28,831 nucleotides of DNA from an uncultured Collinsella sp. (lineage in GTDB: Bacteria > Actinomycetota > Coriobacteriia > Coriobacteriales > Coriobacteriaceae). The stretch lies in NCBI GenBank assembly GCA_958348565.1, contig CATVZP010000018.1, positions 1-28,831 on the forward strand. Direction: 5' to 3'. Below, piece after piece: positions 21,533 to 28,831 of this stretch. The position numbers and the translations under genes are program-made. The notes under the pieces were generated by a model. The model was given only the letters and a program-made list of their open reading frames with translations, had not been told where the DNA came from and searched no databases. Numbering within the stretch: the first letter of the stretch is position 1; every line of letters starts with the position of its first letter.

Positions 21533-22309
21533 CTAGTAGCTCACCTGGCAGGGGATGCCGAGGGCGCGCACGCGTGCGGCGATCGTGTCGAGTGCCTCGG
21601 GCGCTGCTTTGGCAAGGCCGGCGACCGGTGTCTCGCGCGCCACCGTGTAGATGGTCGTCTCCTGCGGGCGAATGCGCTCGAGCGCCGCGAGCCAAGGGCC
21701 GACGTACTCCTCGCCGGTGTTATCGAGAGACTTGCCCCGGTACTCGCCGCTCAAAAACATCGTTTGGATAATAACGTGACCGTCAAAGCTCGCGAACGTT
21801 TCGATCTGGTGCTCTACATCGTAGGGGCCAACGGGCTGGTCGAGCAGCTGGATAAATGCCGGGTCGACCGTATCGAGCTTGAGGATGTTGTCGTCGACCA
21901 TCATGAGCGCATCGTGCACCTGGGGACGGTCGGCGCGCGTGCCGTTGGAAAGCACGGCAATCTTGGTGTTTGGGGCCAGCTGGTCGCGAAGTGCGACGGC
22001 ACCGGTGATGGCCTGCGGAAACTCCGGTGCGGCGGTGGGCTCGCCATTGCCGGCAAACGTGATTACATCGGGCAGCTCACCCTCGATTGCCATCCCGTGC
22101 AGCTTGGCCTCGAGTGCATCGAGCACCACGCCGGCCGTGTTATACGGCTCGTGGCAGGGGCGCTCAGCGTTGAGGCCGTTCTCGCAGTAGATGCAGTCGA
22201 ACGTGCAGATTTTGCCGCTCGCCGGCATCATGTTGACACCGAGCGAAAGGCCCAGGCGACGGCTGCGGACGGGCCCAAAGATGGGGCTGGCATTTAAAAA
22301 CGTAGACAT
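21533..22309 (-). CDS. Radical SAM protein
   Basis: 258 aa. Seen: N-terminal SPIFGPVRSRRLGLSLGVN, then the [4Fe-4S]/SAM cluster motif CTFDCIYC (C35, C39, C42), FAGNGEPTAAPEF (the GGE-type SAM-binding motif), IAVLSNGT, and LDTVDPAFIQLL. The GPVxSRRLGxSLGVN start and overall length resemble the COG0731-type radical SAM proteins, a group that includes tRNA wybutosine-related enzymes, but bacterial members are uncharacterised. I therefore give no specific reaction. Start choice: AAGGAG sits 9 nt before the ATG at 22309 and only 3 nt before one at 22315, so 22309 is preferred. A single gene, separated from map by hairpin F2. Confidence 0.85.
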   Translation of the reverse strand: MSTFLNASPIFGPVRSRRLGLSLGVNMMPASGKICTFDCIYCENGLNAERPCHEPYNTAGVVLDALEAKLHGMAIEGELPDVITFAGNGEPTAAPEFPQAITGAVALRDQLAPNTKIAVLSNGTRADRPQVHDALMMVDDNILKLDTVDPAFIQLLDQPVGPYDVEHQIETFASFDGHVIIQTMFLSGEYRGKSLDNTGEEYVGPWLAALERIRPQETTIYTVARETPVAGLAKAAPEALDTIAARVRALGIPCQVSY

Positions 22310-22544
22310 AGGCATATGCTCCTTGGGACAGTTGAGCTTAAGCATAGCATCGGCCTTCATGTGGGTTGCGGGTTTGGGCGCTGTTGTTTAGGCAGAAACC
22401 TTGCAATCGGGCGAGTTTTCGAAACCCTGTCATGAAAGGGTGCGAGCTGGGTACAGTAAACGCATTCATGTACACACAAAATGACGCCATCTGACCAAGC
22501 CGCACCCCGGCACGGCCTGGTGGTGTTGACGATGGGAACACAGT

Positions 22545-23342
22545 ATGGATTTTACGGTCGAGAATGCGGGCACTACGATCGCCTGCCGCGAGTATGCCGG
22601 CCCGGTTGTATCGTCCGATGCACCCGCCTTGGTTTGCGTGCACGGTGCCTGCGTCGACGGCGTCTTTTTTGACGCCATCGCCCGCGAGCTCGCCTGTGAC
22701 TATCGCGTCATTACCTACGACCGGCGCGGTTGCGGCGAGAGCGGCGACGCTGCAGACGGACGCTACGACCTCGCCGTCCAGGCCGCGGACCTGCAGGCCG
22801 TTATCGAGCATATTGGCACTCCGGCAAACGTGCTCGCGCACAGTGCCGGTACGCTGGTGACGCTGGAGCTTCTCCGTGCAAACCCCACCATAATCTCGCG
22901 TGCGATTCTGCATGAACCCGCCGTGACGGATGAGGGTGCCGGTCTGGGCGCGGCCCCGGTTTTGCTCGAGATGATCGCCGCGGGAAAGGTCTCCAGGGCA
23001 TTACGGGCCTTCCTGGGCGCCATCGGCGATTCGGACCCTGAGGCCCCCAAGTTAACCGAGGCAGAAGCCAAGCATGCCCTGCGCAACGGCCGCAGCTTCA
23101 TGGCAAACGAATACGGGATTACTATGACCTGCGTTCCCGATTGGGATAGCGTTCGTGCGTCAAAAACGGTGGCCGCCGTGCTCCTGGGCGAGCTCTCGAT
23201 TGGCACGCCTCGCGAGGCGGGCACAAGGGTGGCGGCTGAGCTTTTGGACTGTCCACTCGTAATGGTTCCCGGCGCGCACAACGGCCTGCGCGATCGCCCG
23301 GGAGCGGCTGCCCAGACTGTCCTTGGCATCCTGGGGCTCTAA
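22545..23342 (+). CDS. Alpha/beta hydrolase
   Basis: 265 aa. Seen: the oxyanion region LVCVHGACVDG (residues 29-39), YDRRGCGES (58-66) typical of the fold, a nucleophile elbow VLAHSAGTL with S100, a helical cap, and a probable catalytic histidine in PGAHNGLRDRP near the C-terminus. The elbow reads A-H-S-A-G, not the usual G-x-S-x-G. Substrate cannot be predicted; relatives include esterases and haloperoxidase-like enzymes. No signal peptide, so probably cytoplasmic. The ribosome-binding site is poor (GATGGGA). It is divergent from the radical SAM gene; the gap between them has a hairpin-forming stretch (about 22497-22523) in its leader. Confidence 0.82.
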   Translation: MDFTVENAGTTIACREYAGPVVSSDAPALVCVHGACVDGVFFDAIARELACDYRVITYDRRGCGESGDAADGRYDLAVQAADLQAVIEHIGTPANVLAHSAGTLVTLELLRANPTIISRAILHEPAVTDEGAGLGAAPVLLEMIAAGKVSRALRAFLGAIGDSDPEAPKLTEAEAKHALRNGRSFMANEYGITMTCVPDWDSVRASKTVAAVLLGELSIGTPREAGTRVAAELLDCPLVMVPGAHNGLRDRPGAAAQTVLGILGL

Positions 23343-23492
23343 CACCCGCAATAGCCAAAGCAGGCTTCATCCGCAAACGTTTCGGCATTGTTAACAAATG
23401 TGTTCAAAACCTCACGTCTGCGGCTTCAATCGCGCCGTCTGCCAACTCATAAAAATGTAACAGCATTTACGTGCTTACCTGCATCGGCAAGG

Positions 23493-23508
23493 TGTTACCC
23501 TTGTAACA
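23493..23508. promoter_or_regulatory. Candidate operator TGTTAC-N4-GTAACA
   Basis: Perfect 6-bp inverted repeat with a 4-bp spacer, 46 bp upstream of the REC/HD-GYP gene. A second small inverted repeat (AAATG-TAACAG-CATTT) lies about 40 bp further up and also holds TGTAAC. The region is AT-richer than its flanks and probably contains the promoter. Bound factor unknown. Confidence 0.4.
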
Positions 23509-23553
23509 TTTGGAACCCACCGCTACCATGCGAAGCTATCGAAAGGGCCCCAT

Positions 23554-25434
23554 ATGCTCAATAATCACGAGGTCAATCTAACCGACGAGGAGGCTGCCGC
23601 CGAGGTCGCCCGTGTCGCGAAGACCTACCCCGTGGTACGCTTACTGTCGGCCGATCAGATTAAGAGCGAGCCTAACTGCCTGCTCGCCGGTGATCGCTGC
23701 CCTTGCCTGCGCCAGTCGAGTCTTGAGGCCTTGACAGATTCCGATGAGGTGTCGGAGCAACTGCTCAACGATGGCGTTGAGTACCGTGCCCATCTGCGCC
23801 CTCTGAAGGTCGAGGGCAAGCCTCATGTCCTGCTGATGGTGCGTCCGATCGATGGGCAAGAGGCTGCAGAAGAGGACCTTGTCTACACCGACGTGCTGAC
23901 GAGCGTGCACAATCGCCGATATTACGAGGAAAAGCTCCGTAGCGCCCGCATGAATGCCGGCGTTGCGATGATCGACCTTGATGATTTTAGGGTCTTCAAT
24001 GATACGTGTGGCCGTCATGCCGGCGACCTTGCGCTCGGTGCCGTGGCGACAGCCATGCGCAGCGGAATCCGTTCGACTGACGAGCTTGTGCGCTATGGCT
24101 GCGACAAATTTGTGGTTGTCATGCCCAATATTCCCTCCGATGACTTCACCCGTCGCCTGCATCAGGTGTCCGATGCCGTTCGTTCCACGATTATTCCGGG
24201 CCATGAGTACGTGAGCTTGACGGCATGTGTTGGTGGCGTTCGTATTCATGGCGAGACGGTCGATGAGGGCGTTGGCCGCGCTGTCCAGTTACTGAGCCGC
24301 GCTAAGGCAAAAGCCGGTACGGTCGTGACCGATGCCGATTCCATCGAGGCCTTCCAAAGCGAAAAGCCTTTGGTACTTATTGTCGATGACTCCGAGATGA
24401 ACCGAGTCATTCTCAGCGAGATGCTCAAGGACGAGTATTGCATCCTCGAGGCCGACAACGGTCGTACGGCGCTCGACATGGTCGACCGCTATGGTGATGA
24501 GTTGTCGCTCGTGCTGCTGGATATTGTCATGCCGGGCATAAGCGGCTTTGAGGTGCTGGCCGGTCTGTCGCGCCGATCGGTTAGTGACAATCTGCCTGTC
24601 ATCATGATTTCGAGCGAAGATTCCGATGATATGGTTCTGCGCGCGTACGAGCTAGGCGCCTCGGACTATATCAACCGCCCGTTTGACTCCCGTGTCGTGC
24701 GCCGCCGTGTAAGCAACACCATCCGCCTATACGCCAAACAGCGCCGCCTGACGAGCCTGCTGTCCCAGCAGTACAACGAGCGTGTCAAGAACAGTCGCAT
24801 GCTCATCGACATCATGGCTGGCGTCATGGAGCTTCGCAACGGCGAGAGCGGCAGGCACGTTACGAACATCGAAAAGCTGACCGAGCTGCTGCTTGGCTGT
24901 CTGGTCCAGCGTAGCGACACCATTTCCCTTGACAATGAGGAGCGCTCCACGATTGCCCTGGCTTCGGCGCTGCACGATATCGGCAAGATGTCGATTGACG
25001 ATGCGATTCTCAACAAACCCGGGCGCCTTACGTCCGAGGAGTTCGAGATTATGAAGACGCATACCACGATCGGCGCCGACATGCTGCTTGAGCTGGGTAG
25101 CCATCACGCCGGCAATGCGCTTATGGAATATGCGTACCAGATTGCGCGTTGGCATCACGAGCGCTGGGACGGCAAGGGTTATCCCGATGGCCTTAAGGGC
25201 GACGAAATTCCCATTGCCGCACAGGTGGTTTCGGTGGCCGACGTGTACGATGCTCTGACGAGCGTGCGCGTGTACAAGGACGCTATCCCGCACAAGGAGG
25301 CAATTCAGATGATCCTGGACGGTAAGTGCGGCACCTTTAACCCGCTGCTGCTCGATTGTCTGCTTGAGGTGCAAGACCAAATTGCCGAGACGTTGGCACG
25401 CCCCGCCGACGTTGTCGCGTTTCCCACGATTTAG
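23554..25434 (+). CDS. Degenerate GGDEF - response regulator receiver - HD-GYP signalling protein
   Basis: 626 aa. Seen in order: an N-terminal region (1-105) with the cysteine cluster CLLAGDRCPC (42-51) and a PAS-like strand pattern. A GGDEF-type domain (about 108-268) follows, with DLDDFRVFND intact but the signature reading GCDKF (182-186). RSTD (173-176) lies exactly five residues before it, the geometry of the inhibitory I-site. A receiver domain (about 272-390) has DD at 278-279, phospho-acceptor D323 in LLDIVMPG, and R375 where a lysine is usual. An HD-GYP domain (about 408-615) has HD (474-475) and HHERWDGKGYPDG (534-546) intact. It probably hydrolyses c-di-GMP under control of phosphorylation and nucleotide binding to the GGDEF-like domain. 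GAAAGGG precedes the ATG. An Hpt gene follows after 24 bp. Confidence 0.9.
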   Translation: MLNNHEVNLTDEEAAAEVARVAKTYPVVRLLSADQIKSEPNCLLAGDRCPCLRQSSLEALTDSDEVSEQLLNDGVEYRAHLRPLKVEGKPHVLLMVRPIDGQEAAEEDLVYTDVLTSVHNRRYYEEKLRSARMNAGVAMIDLDDFRVFNDTCGRHAGDLALGAVATAMRSGIRSTDELVRYGCDKFVVVMPNIPSDDFTRRLHQVSDAVRSTIIPGHEYVSLTACVGGVRIHGETVDEGVGRAVQLLSRAKAKAGTVVTDADSIEAFQSEKPLVLIVDDSEMNRVILSEMLKDEYCILEADNGRTALDMVDRYGDELSLVLLDIVMPGISGFEVLAGLSRRSVSDNLPVIMISSEDSDDMVLRAYELGASDYINRPFDSRVVRRRVSNTIRLYAKQRRLTSLLSQQYNERVKNSRMLIDIMAGVMELRNGESGRHVTNIEKLTELLLGCLVQRSDTISLDNEERSTIALASALHDIGKMSIDDAILNKPGRLTSEEFEIMKTHTTIGADMLLELGSHHAGNALMEYAYQIARWHHERWDGKGYPDGLKGDEIPIAAQVVSVADVYDALTSVRVYKDAIPHKEAIQMILDGKCGTFNPLLLDCLLEVQDQIAETLARPADVVAFPTI

Positions 25435-25458
25435 TTTGACCAAAGGAGTTTTTAATCC

Positions 25459-25815
25459 ATGATTTCCATGCGTGAGGCGTATGAGAAGATCGGCGCCAAT
25501 TATGATGACGCGTGTGCTCGGCTGATGGGCGAGGAAATGCTCGCCCGCTTTGCCCTCAAGTTTTTGGATGACGAGAGCATGGACAAGCTGGAGGCCGCCA
25601 TGGCGGCGGGAGACGCCGAAGGTGCGTTTATGGCAGCGCACACGCTCAAGGGCGTGAGCCAGAACCTGGGATTCGATAATCTGTACGAGCCGGCGGTCGT
25701 GGTGACCGAGGCACTGCGTGGTGCCGATGCCGTTGACGGCGCTCGCGAGGGGATGCATGCGCTGCAGCAGCAATATGCGGCTACGATGTCGGCCCTGCGC
25801 GAGGCGGCCGAATAA
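25459..25815 (+). CDS. Hpt-domain phosphotransfer protein
   Basis: 118-aa single-domain histidine phosphotransfer protein. Seen: a helical bundle pattern with the site AAHTLKGVSQNLG, H61 the phospho-accepting histidine, preceded by FALKFLDDESMDKLEAAMAA. AAAGGAG lies before the ATG. It follows the receiver/HD-GYP gene by 24 bp, so the two are almost certainly one operon, with Hpt passing phosphate to or from D323 of its neighbour. No histidine kinase is encoded in the window; the donor must lie elsewhere. A strong terminator ends the operon. Confidence 0.9.
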   Translation: MISMREAYEKIGANYDDACARLMGEEMLARFALKFLDDESMDKLEAAMAAGDAEGAFMAAHTLKGVSQNLGFDNLYEPAVVVTEALRGADAVDGAREGMHALQQQYAATMSALREAAE

Positions 25816-25861
25816 GGGCTTGCGAGCCTTGGACTGTGTGCCGGCAGCATATAGGTAATAG

Positions 25862-25900
25862 GGCGCCCCGCCGGACCATGTGGCCGGCGGGGCGCCTTTA
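25862..25900 (+). terminator. Intrinsic terminator after the Hpt gene
   Basis: Perfect 13-bp stem GGCGCCCCGCCGG (25862-25874) with CCGGCGGGGCGCC (25884-25896), extended by CCA/TGG in the loop, then TTTAT. Between convergent genes. Confidence 0.9.
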
Positions 25901-25920
25901 TCTGTTGTGCGGTTGGCGAG

Positions 25921-26730
25921 CTAGCGGGCCTGCTTTACCTTGGCCGCCGCCTCGACAAACGACTTCCACAGGTTAAAGTCGGTCTCGAGCGTCTTCCACG
26001 TGTACTCGGGATGCCATTGCACGCCCAGACAGAACGGCTGACCTTCGACTTCGATGCACTCGGGAACGCCGTCGGTTGCCTTGGCGACCAGACGCGTGCT
26101 TTTGCCCAGACGATCGACGCAGCAGTGGTGTGCGGAGTTGGTCTGGATTAGCCTGTGCCCGCCAACCGCGCGTTCCAGCAGCGAGCCCGGCACGACCTCG
26201 ACGGGGTGCACGGGATCGTTGAGCACGTGGGTGTGACGCCACTGCGTGCGACCCTCGCGCGCACCCAGGCTCGGCACGTCCATGCACAGGGTGCCGCCGG
26301 TGGCGACGTTGAGCAGCTGCGTGCCGCGGCAGGTGGTAAAGAGTGGCTTCTTGGCGCGGAGCACCTCGTTAACCAGCTTAAACTCAAAACGGTCGCGAAT
26401 CTCGCAGCACAGTGTGGGGTCGTAGGGGCGCTCGTCGCCCCAGCGCTTGGGGTTGACGTCCGGGCCGCCGGGAATAGCGATGCCGTCGGCGATATCGACG
26501 TAATGACGGATGACCTCAATGTTCTCGGTGATGGACATCTGCAGCGGCAGGCCGCCGGCGGCAAGGATGGCATCGACAAAGACACTTGCGATTTCCTCGT
26601 TGGGGGAGAGCGTCTCGCTTAAAAACGGCTTTGCATCTTCCCAACGCGGTGCTACCAGGATGAGCGGACGGTCGGCGGGGGCAACGTCGACGTGCGGGGT
26701 ATAGGACGAGGAAGTACGGGTTCCGATCAT
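25921..26730 (-). CDS. Gamma-glutamyl-gamma-aminobutyrate hydrolase family protein (class I GATase-like)
   Basis: 269-aa putative amidohydrolase of the peptidase C26 family (PuuD-like). Seen: LILVAPRWE at the start of the fold, GIAIPGGPDVNPKRWG, the nucleophile elbow FTTCRGTQLLN with C134, TNSAHHCCVD, and QWHPEYTW with H240 and E242 completing the triad. Characterised members release glutamate from gamma-glutamyl-GABA or other gamma-glutamyl amides; the substrate here is unknown. It lies 87 bp downstream of an amino-acid ABC importer on the same strand and could be co-transcribed, fitting a role in using an imported glutamyl compound, but this is inference. The ribosome-binding site before the ATG is weak. 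Confidence 0.88.
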   Translation of the reverse strand: MIGTRTSSSYTPHVDVAPADRPLILVAPRWEDAKPFLSETLSPNEEIASVFVDAILAAGGLPLQMSITENIEVIRHYVDIADGIAIPGGPDVNPKRWGDERPYDPTLCCEIRDRFEFKLVNEVLRAKKPLFTTCRGTQLLNVATGGTLCMDVPSLGAREGRTQWRHTHVLNDPVHPVEVVPGSLLERAVGGHRLIQTNSAHHCCVDRLGKSTRLVAKATDGVPECIEVEGQPFCLGVQWHPEYTWKTLETDFNLWKSFVEAAAKVKQAR

Positions 26731-26817
26731 GGGTGCGGCTTTCGAATCCGGGTGGACATGGCACAGGGGTGGCGCGGGACAAACGTTACTGATGAATTCG
26801 CCCGCGTGGCAATTGAG

Positions 26818-27582
26818 TTAGTGGCCCTTGATGGAGTTGAGGAAGTCTTGGGCACGCTTGGTCTGGGGATGGTCGAAGAACTCGTCGGGCGTGCCGGTTT
26901 CCACGATCTGGCCGTCGGCCATAAACACGACGCGGTCGGCCACGCGGCGGGCGAAGTTCATCTCGTGCGTGATGACGATCATCGTCATGCCCTGCTGGGC
27001 CAGACGGACCATGACCTCGAGCACCTCGTTGATCATTTCGGGGTCAAGGGCGCTCGTGGGCTCGTCAAAAAGCATGGCCTTGGGTTGCATGGCAAGCGAG
27101 CGGGCGATGGCTACGCGCTGCTGCTGGCCGCCCGAGAGCTGTGCGGGCACCTTATCGGCCTGCTCGGCAACGCCCACGCGGCCCAGCAGGTCCATGGCGC
27201 GCTCACGAGCTTCCTCCTTGGAGACGCCCAGCACATCGACCGGTCCCAGCATGACGTTCTGCAGTACGGTCATATGTGCAAACAGGTTGAACTGCTGAAA
27301 TACCATGCCCAACTCGGCACGCATGCGGGCAAGATCCTTGCCTTCCTGTGGCAGGGGCTCGCCCTCGATGAGGATCTCGCCTGAGTCGATGGTTTCCAGG
27401 CGATTGATGGTTCGGCACATGGTCGACTTGCCCGAGCCCGAGGGTCCGATCACAACGACGACCTCGCCGCGGTCGACCGACAGATTGATGTCGTTGAGGA
27501 CGTGCAGATCGCCGTAGTGCTTATCGACGTGCCTGAGCTCGATCAGCGGCTGATTGCCGGTGGAAGAGGTGCTCTGTGCCAT
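26818..27582 (-). CDS. Polar amino-acid ABC transporter ATP-binding protein (GlnQ/GluA-like)
   Basis: 254-aa ATPase of the polar amino-acid uptake family. Seen: Walker A GPSGSGKS (residues 46-53), Q-loop MVFQQFNLFAHMTVLQN, signature LSGGQQQR, Walker B AMLFDEPTSALDPE, and the switch His in VITHEM. FNLFxHxTxLxNV and DPEMxxEVLxVM are characteristic of GlnQ/GluA. AAGGAG lies about 10 nt before the ATG. It is the last cistron after two permease genes on the same strand. Substrate is likely glutamate, glutamine or a related amino acid by family, not proven. Confidence 0.93.
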   Translation of the reverse strand: MAQSTSSTGNQPLIELRHVDKHYGDLHVLNDINLSVDRGEVVVVIGPSGSGKSTMCRTINRLETIDSGEILIEGEPLPQEGKDLARMRAELGMVFQQFNLFAHMTVLQNVMLGPVDVLGVSKEEARERAMDLLGRVGVAEQADKVPAQLSGGQQQRVAIARSLAMQPKAMLFDEPTSALDPEMINEVLEVMVRLAQQGMTMIVITHEMNFARRVADRVVFMADGQIVETGTPDEFFDHPQTKRAQDFLNSIKGH

Positions 27583-27618
27583 GGTGCTCGGCTCCTTATG
27601 ACTCGAAATGGTAAAGCG

Positions 27619-28452
27619 TTAGCGGATGATGGTCGCGCCGGTCTTGTGCGAAACGTAGACAGCGGCCTTGTTGATCGCGACGTTGATGAGGATGTAGATG
27701 ACCGCGATAACCAGGTAGACCGACACGAGAGCATCGTAGTTGGTAATGAGCACGCGGGCATTTTGCATGAGGTCGGGGTAGCTCACCACATAGGCGACGG
27801 TGGTGTCTTTGACTACGACCACGAGCTGCGAAATCAAGGACGGAATGATAAACCGAATAGTCTGCGGCAACACGATTTTAAAGGTGATTTTAGCCTTGGA
27901 GAGACCGAGTGCTTGGGCGGCTTCGACCTGGCCGCGCGGCACGGCGTTGACGCCGGCGCGAAAGATCTCGGCGAGTACGCCAGCTGCGGCGAGCGCGACG
28001 GGAAGCGTGAGCATCCAAAAAGATGGCAGCGCGATCTTGTACTGGGGCAGCACCAAAAAGAAGAAGTAGATGAACAGCAGGCTCGGTACGCCGCGGAAGA
28101 AATCGGTGAGCACGCGGCAAACCAGCTGGAGCGGCTTAATGTCGCTGGTGCGGCCGAGCATAAGGGCTAAGCCCAGTGCCAGCGCAATGGCGCCAGCGGT
28201 GAGTGCGACTTTAACAGTGCCCTCAAAGCCGGCAAGCAGGAACTTCCAGGTGGTGAGGTGCGTAAAGAAATACCAATAGTGGACCGAAAGCTGGCCGGTC
28301 ACATAGAAGCGCTGCAGTACCAGGATGGCGAGCGCGGCGACAGCAACAAGCGAGATGGCGGTGCCGATGCGAATCTTGGCGCGCATCTTGGGGCCGGGAG
28401 CCTCGTAGAGCGCATCGCGCATGGTGAGCGCGGAGGTGGAGTGCTTGCTCAT
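27619..28452 (-). CDS. Amino-acid ABC transporter permease (GluD-like)
   Basis: 277-aa inner-membrane subunit. Seen: a cytoplasmic N-terminus of about 25 residues, a first helix (about 30-46, TAISLVAVAALAILVL), then the HisM-type permease core with TVKVALTAGAIALALGLAL. Further on are DFFRGVPSLLFIYFFFLVLP, the EAA-type coupling loop GQVEAAQALGLSKAKITFKI with VLPQ, and SLISQLVVVVKDTTVAY. The EAA motif contacts the ATPase. Its ATG overlaps the stop of the upstream permease (ATGA), so the two are translationally coupled, and the ATPase gene follows after 36 bp. The longer N-terminus before helix 1 fits GluD rather than GluC. Confidence 0.92.
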   Translation of the reverse strand: MSKHSTSALTMRDALYEAPGPKMRAKIRIGTAISLVAVAALAILVLQRFYVTGQLSVHYWYFFTHLTTWKFLLAGFEGTVKVALTAGAIALALGLALMLGRTSDIKPLQLVCRVLTDFFRGVPSLLFIYFFFLVLPQYKIALPSFWMLTLPVALAAAGVLAEIFRAGVNAVPRGQVEAAQALGLSKAKITFKIVLPQTIRFIIPSLISQLVVVVKDTTVAYVVSYPDLMQNARVLITNYDALVSVYLVIAVIYILINVAINKAAVYVSHKTGATIIR

Positions 28453-28831
28453 CGGAGGATCCTCACCTTCTTATCGATGTAGTTGCCAATGTGGCTCACC
28501 ACAAAGGCCGTGCCCAGGTAGCCGAGCGCCGAGATAAAGAACGCGGCGACGCCACCGAGCGAGCGCGTGTTGATATAGCTCACCACGCCGGTGAGCTCCT
28601 GCGGTTTAAGCGGCACCTGACTGCCGAGCGCGGTGGTAAGCATGACGGCGATAAAGAGGTTGGTCATGGGCAGCACACTCGAGCGCAGTGCCTGCGGAAT
28701 CACGATCTTGGCGAGGATGCGGCTGAAGCTCATGCCCAGCGAACGTGCGGCTTCCACCTGACCGACGCCGACGGTATTGATGCCGCTCATAAAGTTCTCG
28801 GAGCCAAAGGCCGAGCCCAAAAGGACCGTGG
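28449..28831 (-). CDS. Amino-acid ABC transporter permease (GluC-like), partial at window edge
   Basis: C-terminal 126 or so residues of a second permease; the frame is open to the right edge (reading TVLLGSAFGSENF from the edge), so the start lies beyond 28831. Seen: the coupling loop GQVEAARSLGMSFSRILAKI followed by VIPQALRSSVLPMTNLFIAV, and a final helix FFISALGYLGTAFVVSHIG. A TTG at 28820 should not be taken as the start. It would form a heterodimer with the downstream permease. A solute-binding protein gene is expected further upstream, outside the window. Confidence 0.88.
   Translation of the reverse strand, partial: TVLLGSAFGSENFMSGINTVGVGQVEAARSLGMSFSRILAKIVIPQALRSSVLPMTNLFIAVMLTTALGSQVPLKPQELTGVVSYINTRSLGGVAAFFISALGYLGTAFVVSHIGNYIDKKVRILR

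Overview
The window looks like chromosomal DNA of a high-GC gut actinobacterium of the class Coriobacteriia. The protein sequences and the density of small intergenic palindromic repeats suggest Collinsella or a close relative; this is inference, since no rRNA or other taxonomic marker is present. No rRNA, tRNA, CRISPR array, prophage or transposase gene was seen.

Layout. (1) 167-5460 is an aspartate-family block. Homoserine kinase (thrB) and threonine synthase (thrC) lie on the minus strand, divergent from aspartate kinase and aspartate-semialdehyde dehydrogenase on the plus strand. Homoserine dehydrogenase is not in the window. (2) 5461-8300 is a patchy region: a 130-bp nested hairpin, a GC-rich degenerate tandem repeat, a MITE-like element with 27-bp perfect inverted ends, an O6-alkylguanine-DNA methyltransferase, two gene remnants joined end to end (the C-terminus of a ClC channel and the N-terminus of an Abi-family gene), and a GyrI-like gene preceded by a near-perfect Gram-positive LexA (SOS) box. 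(3) 8569-12041 is a two-gene ABC exporter operon of the MacB/FtsX type, flanked by inverted copies of a 39-bp repeat. (4) 12157-16610 (minus strand) holds a small conserved hypothetical gene, a membrane-anchored XRE regulator, a phosphofructokinase and an anchored Ntn-type amidohydrolase. (5) 16772-19238 (plus strand) holds an M18 aminopeptidase and a RelB-like antitoxin/PIN toxin pair. (6) 19420-22309 (minus strand) holds a D-2-hydroxyacid dehydrogenase, methionine aminopeptidase with a SEC-C zinc motif, and a radical SAM protein. (7) 22545-25815 (plus strand) holds an alpha/beta hydrolase and a signalling pair: a degenerate GGDEF-REC-HD-GYP protein and an Hpt protein. (8) 25921-28831 (minus strand) holds a class I glutamine amidotransferase-like hydrolase and a polar amino-acid ABC importer that runs off the right edge.

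The most unusual content is intergenic. Several families of small inverted-repeat elements recur. (a) Nested hairpins have long outer arms, an internal loop carrying CGTCCTCG, and an inner stem-loop. Three copies sit just downstream of genes, always in the same orientation to the upstream gene, and a fourth hairpin has the same layout but not the motif. (b) About 67-bp hairpins begin and end in AGTTGCGGTGATATAG; the inner arm sequence changes between copies while base pairing is kept. (c) A 39-bp CCTGCCAAAA...TTTTGGCAGG palindrome occurs four times. The paired changes in (a) and (b) suggest that structure is under selection. The LexA-box/GyrI-like pairing and the diverged GGDEF with a retained I-site are the best protein-linked leads.
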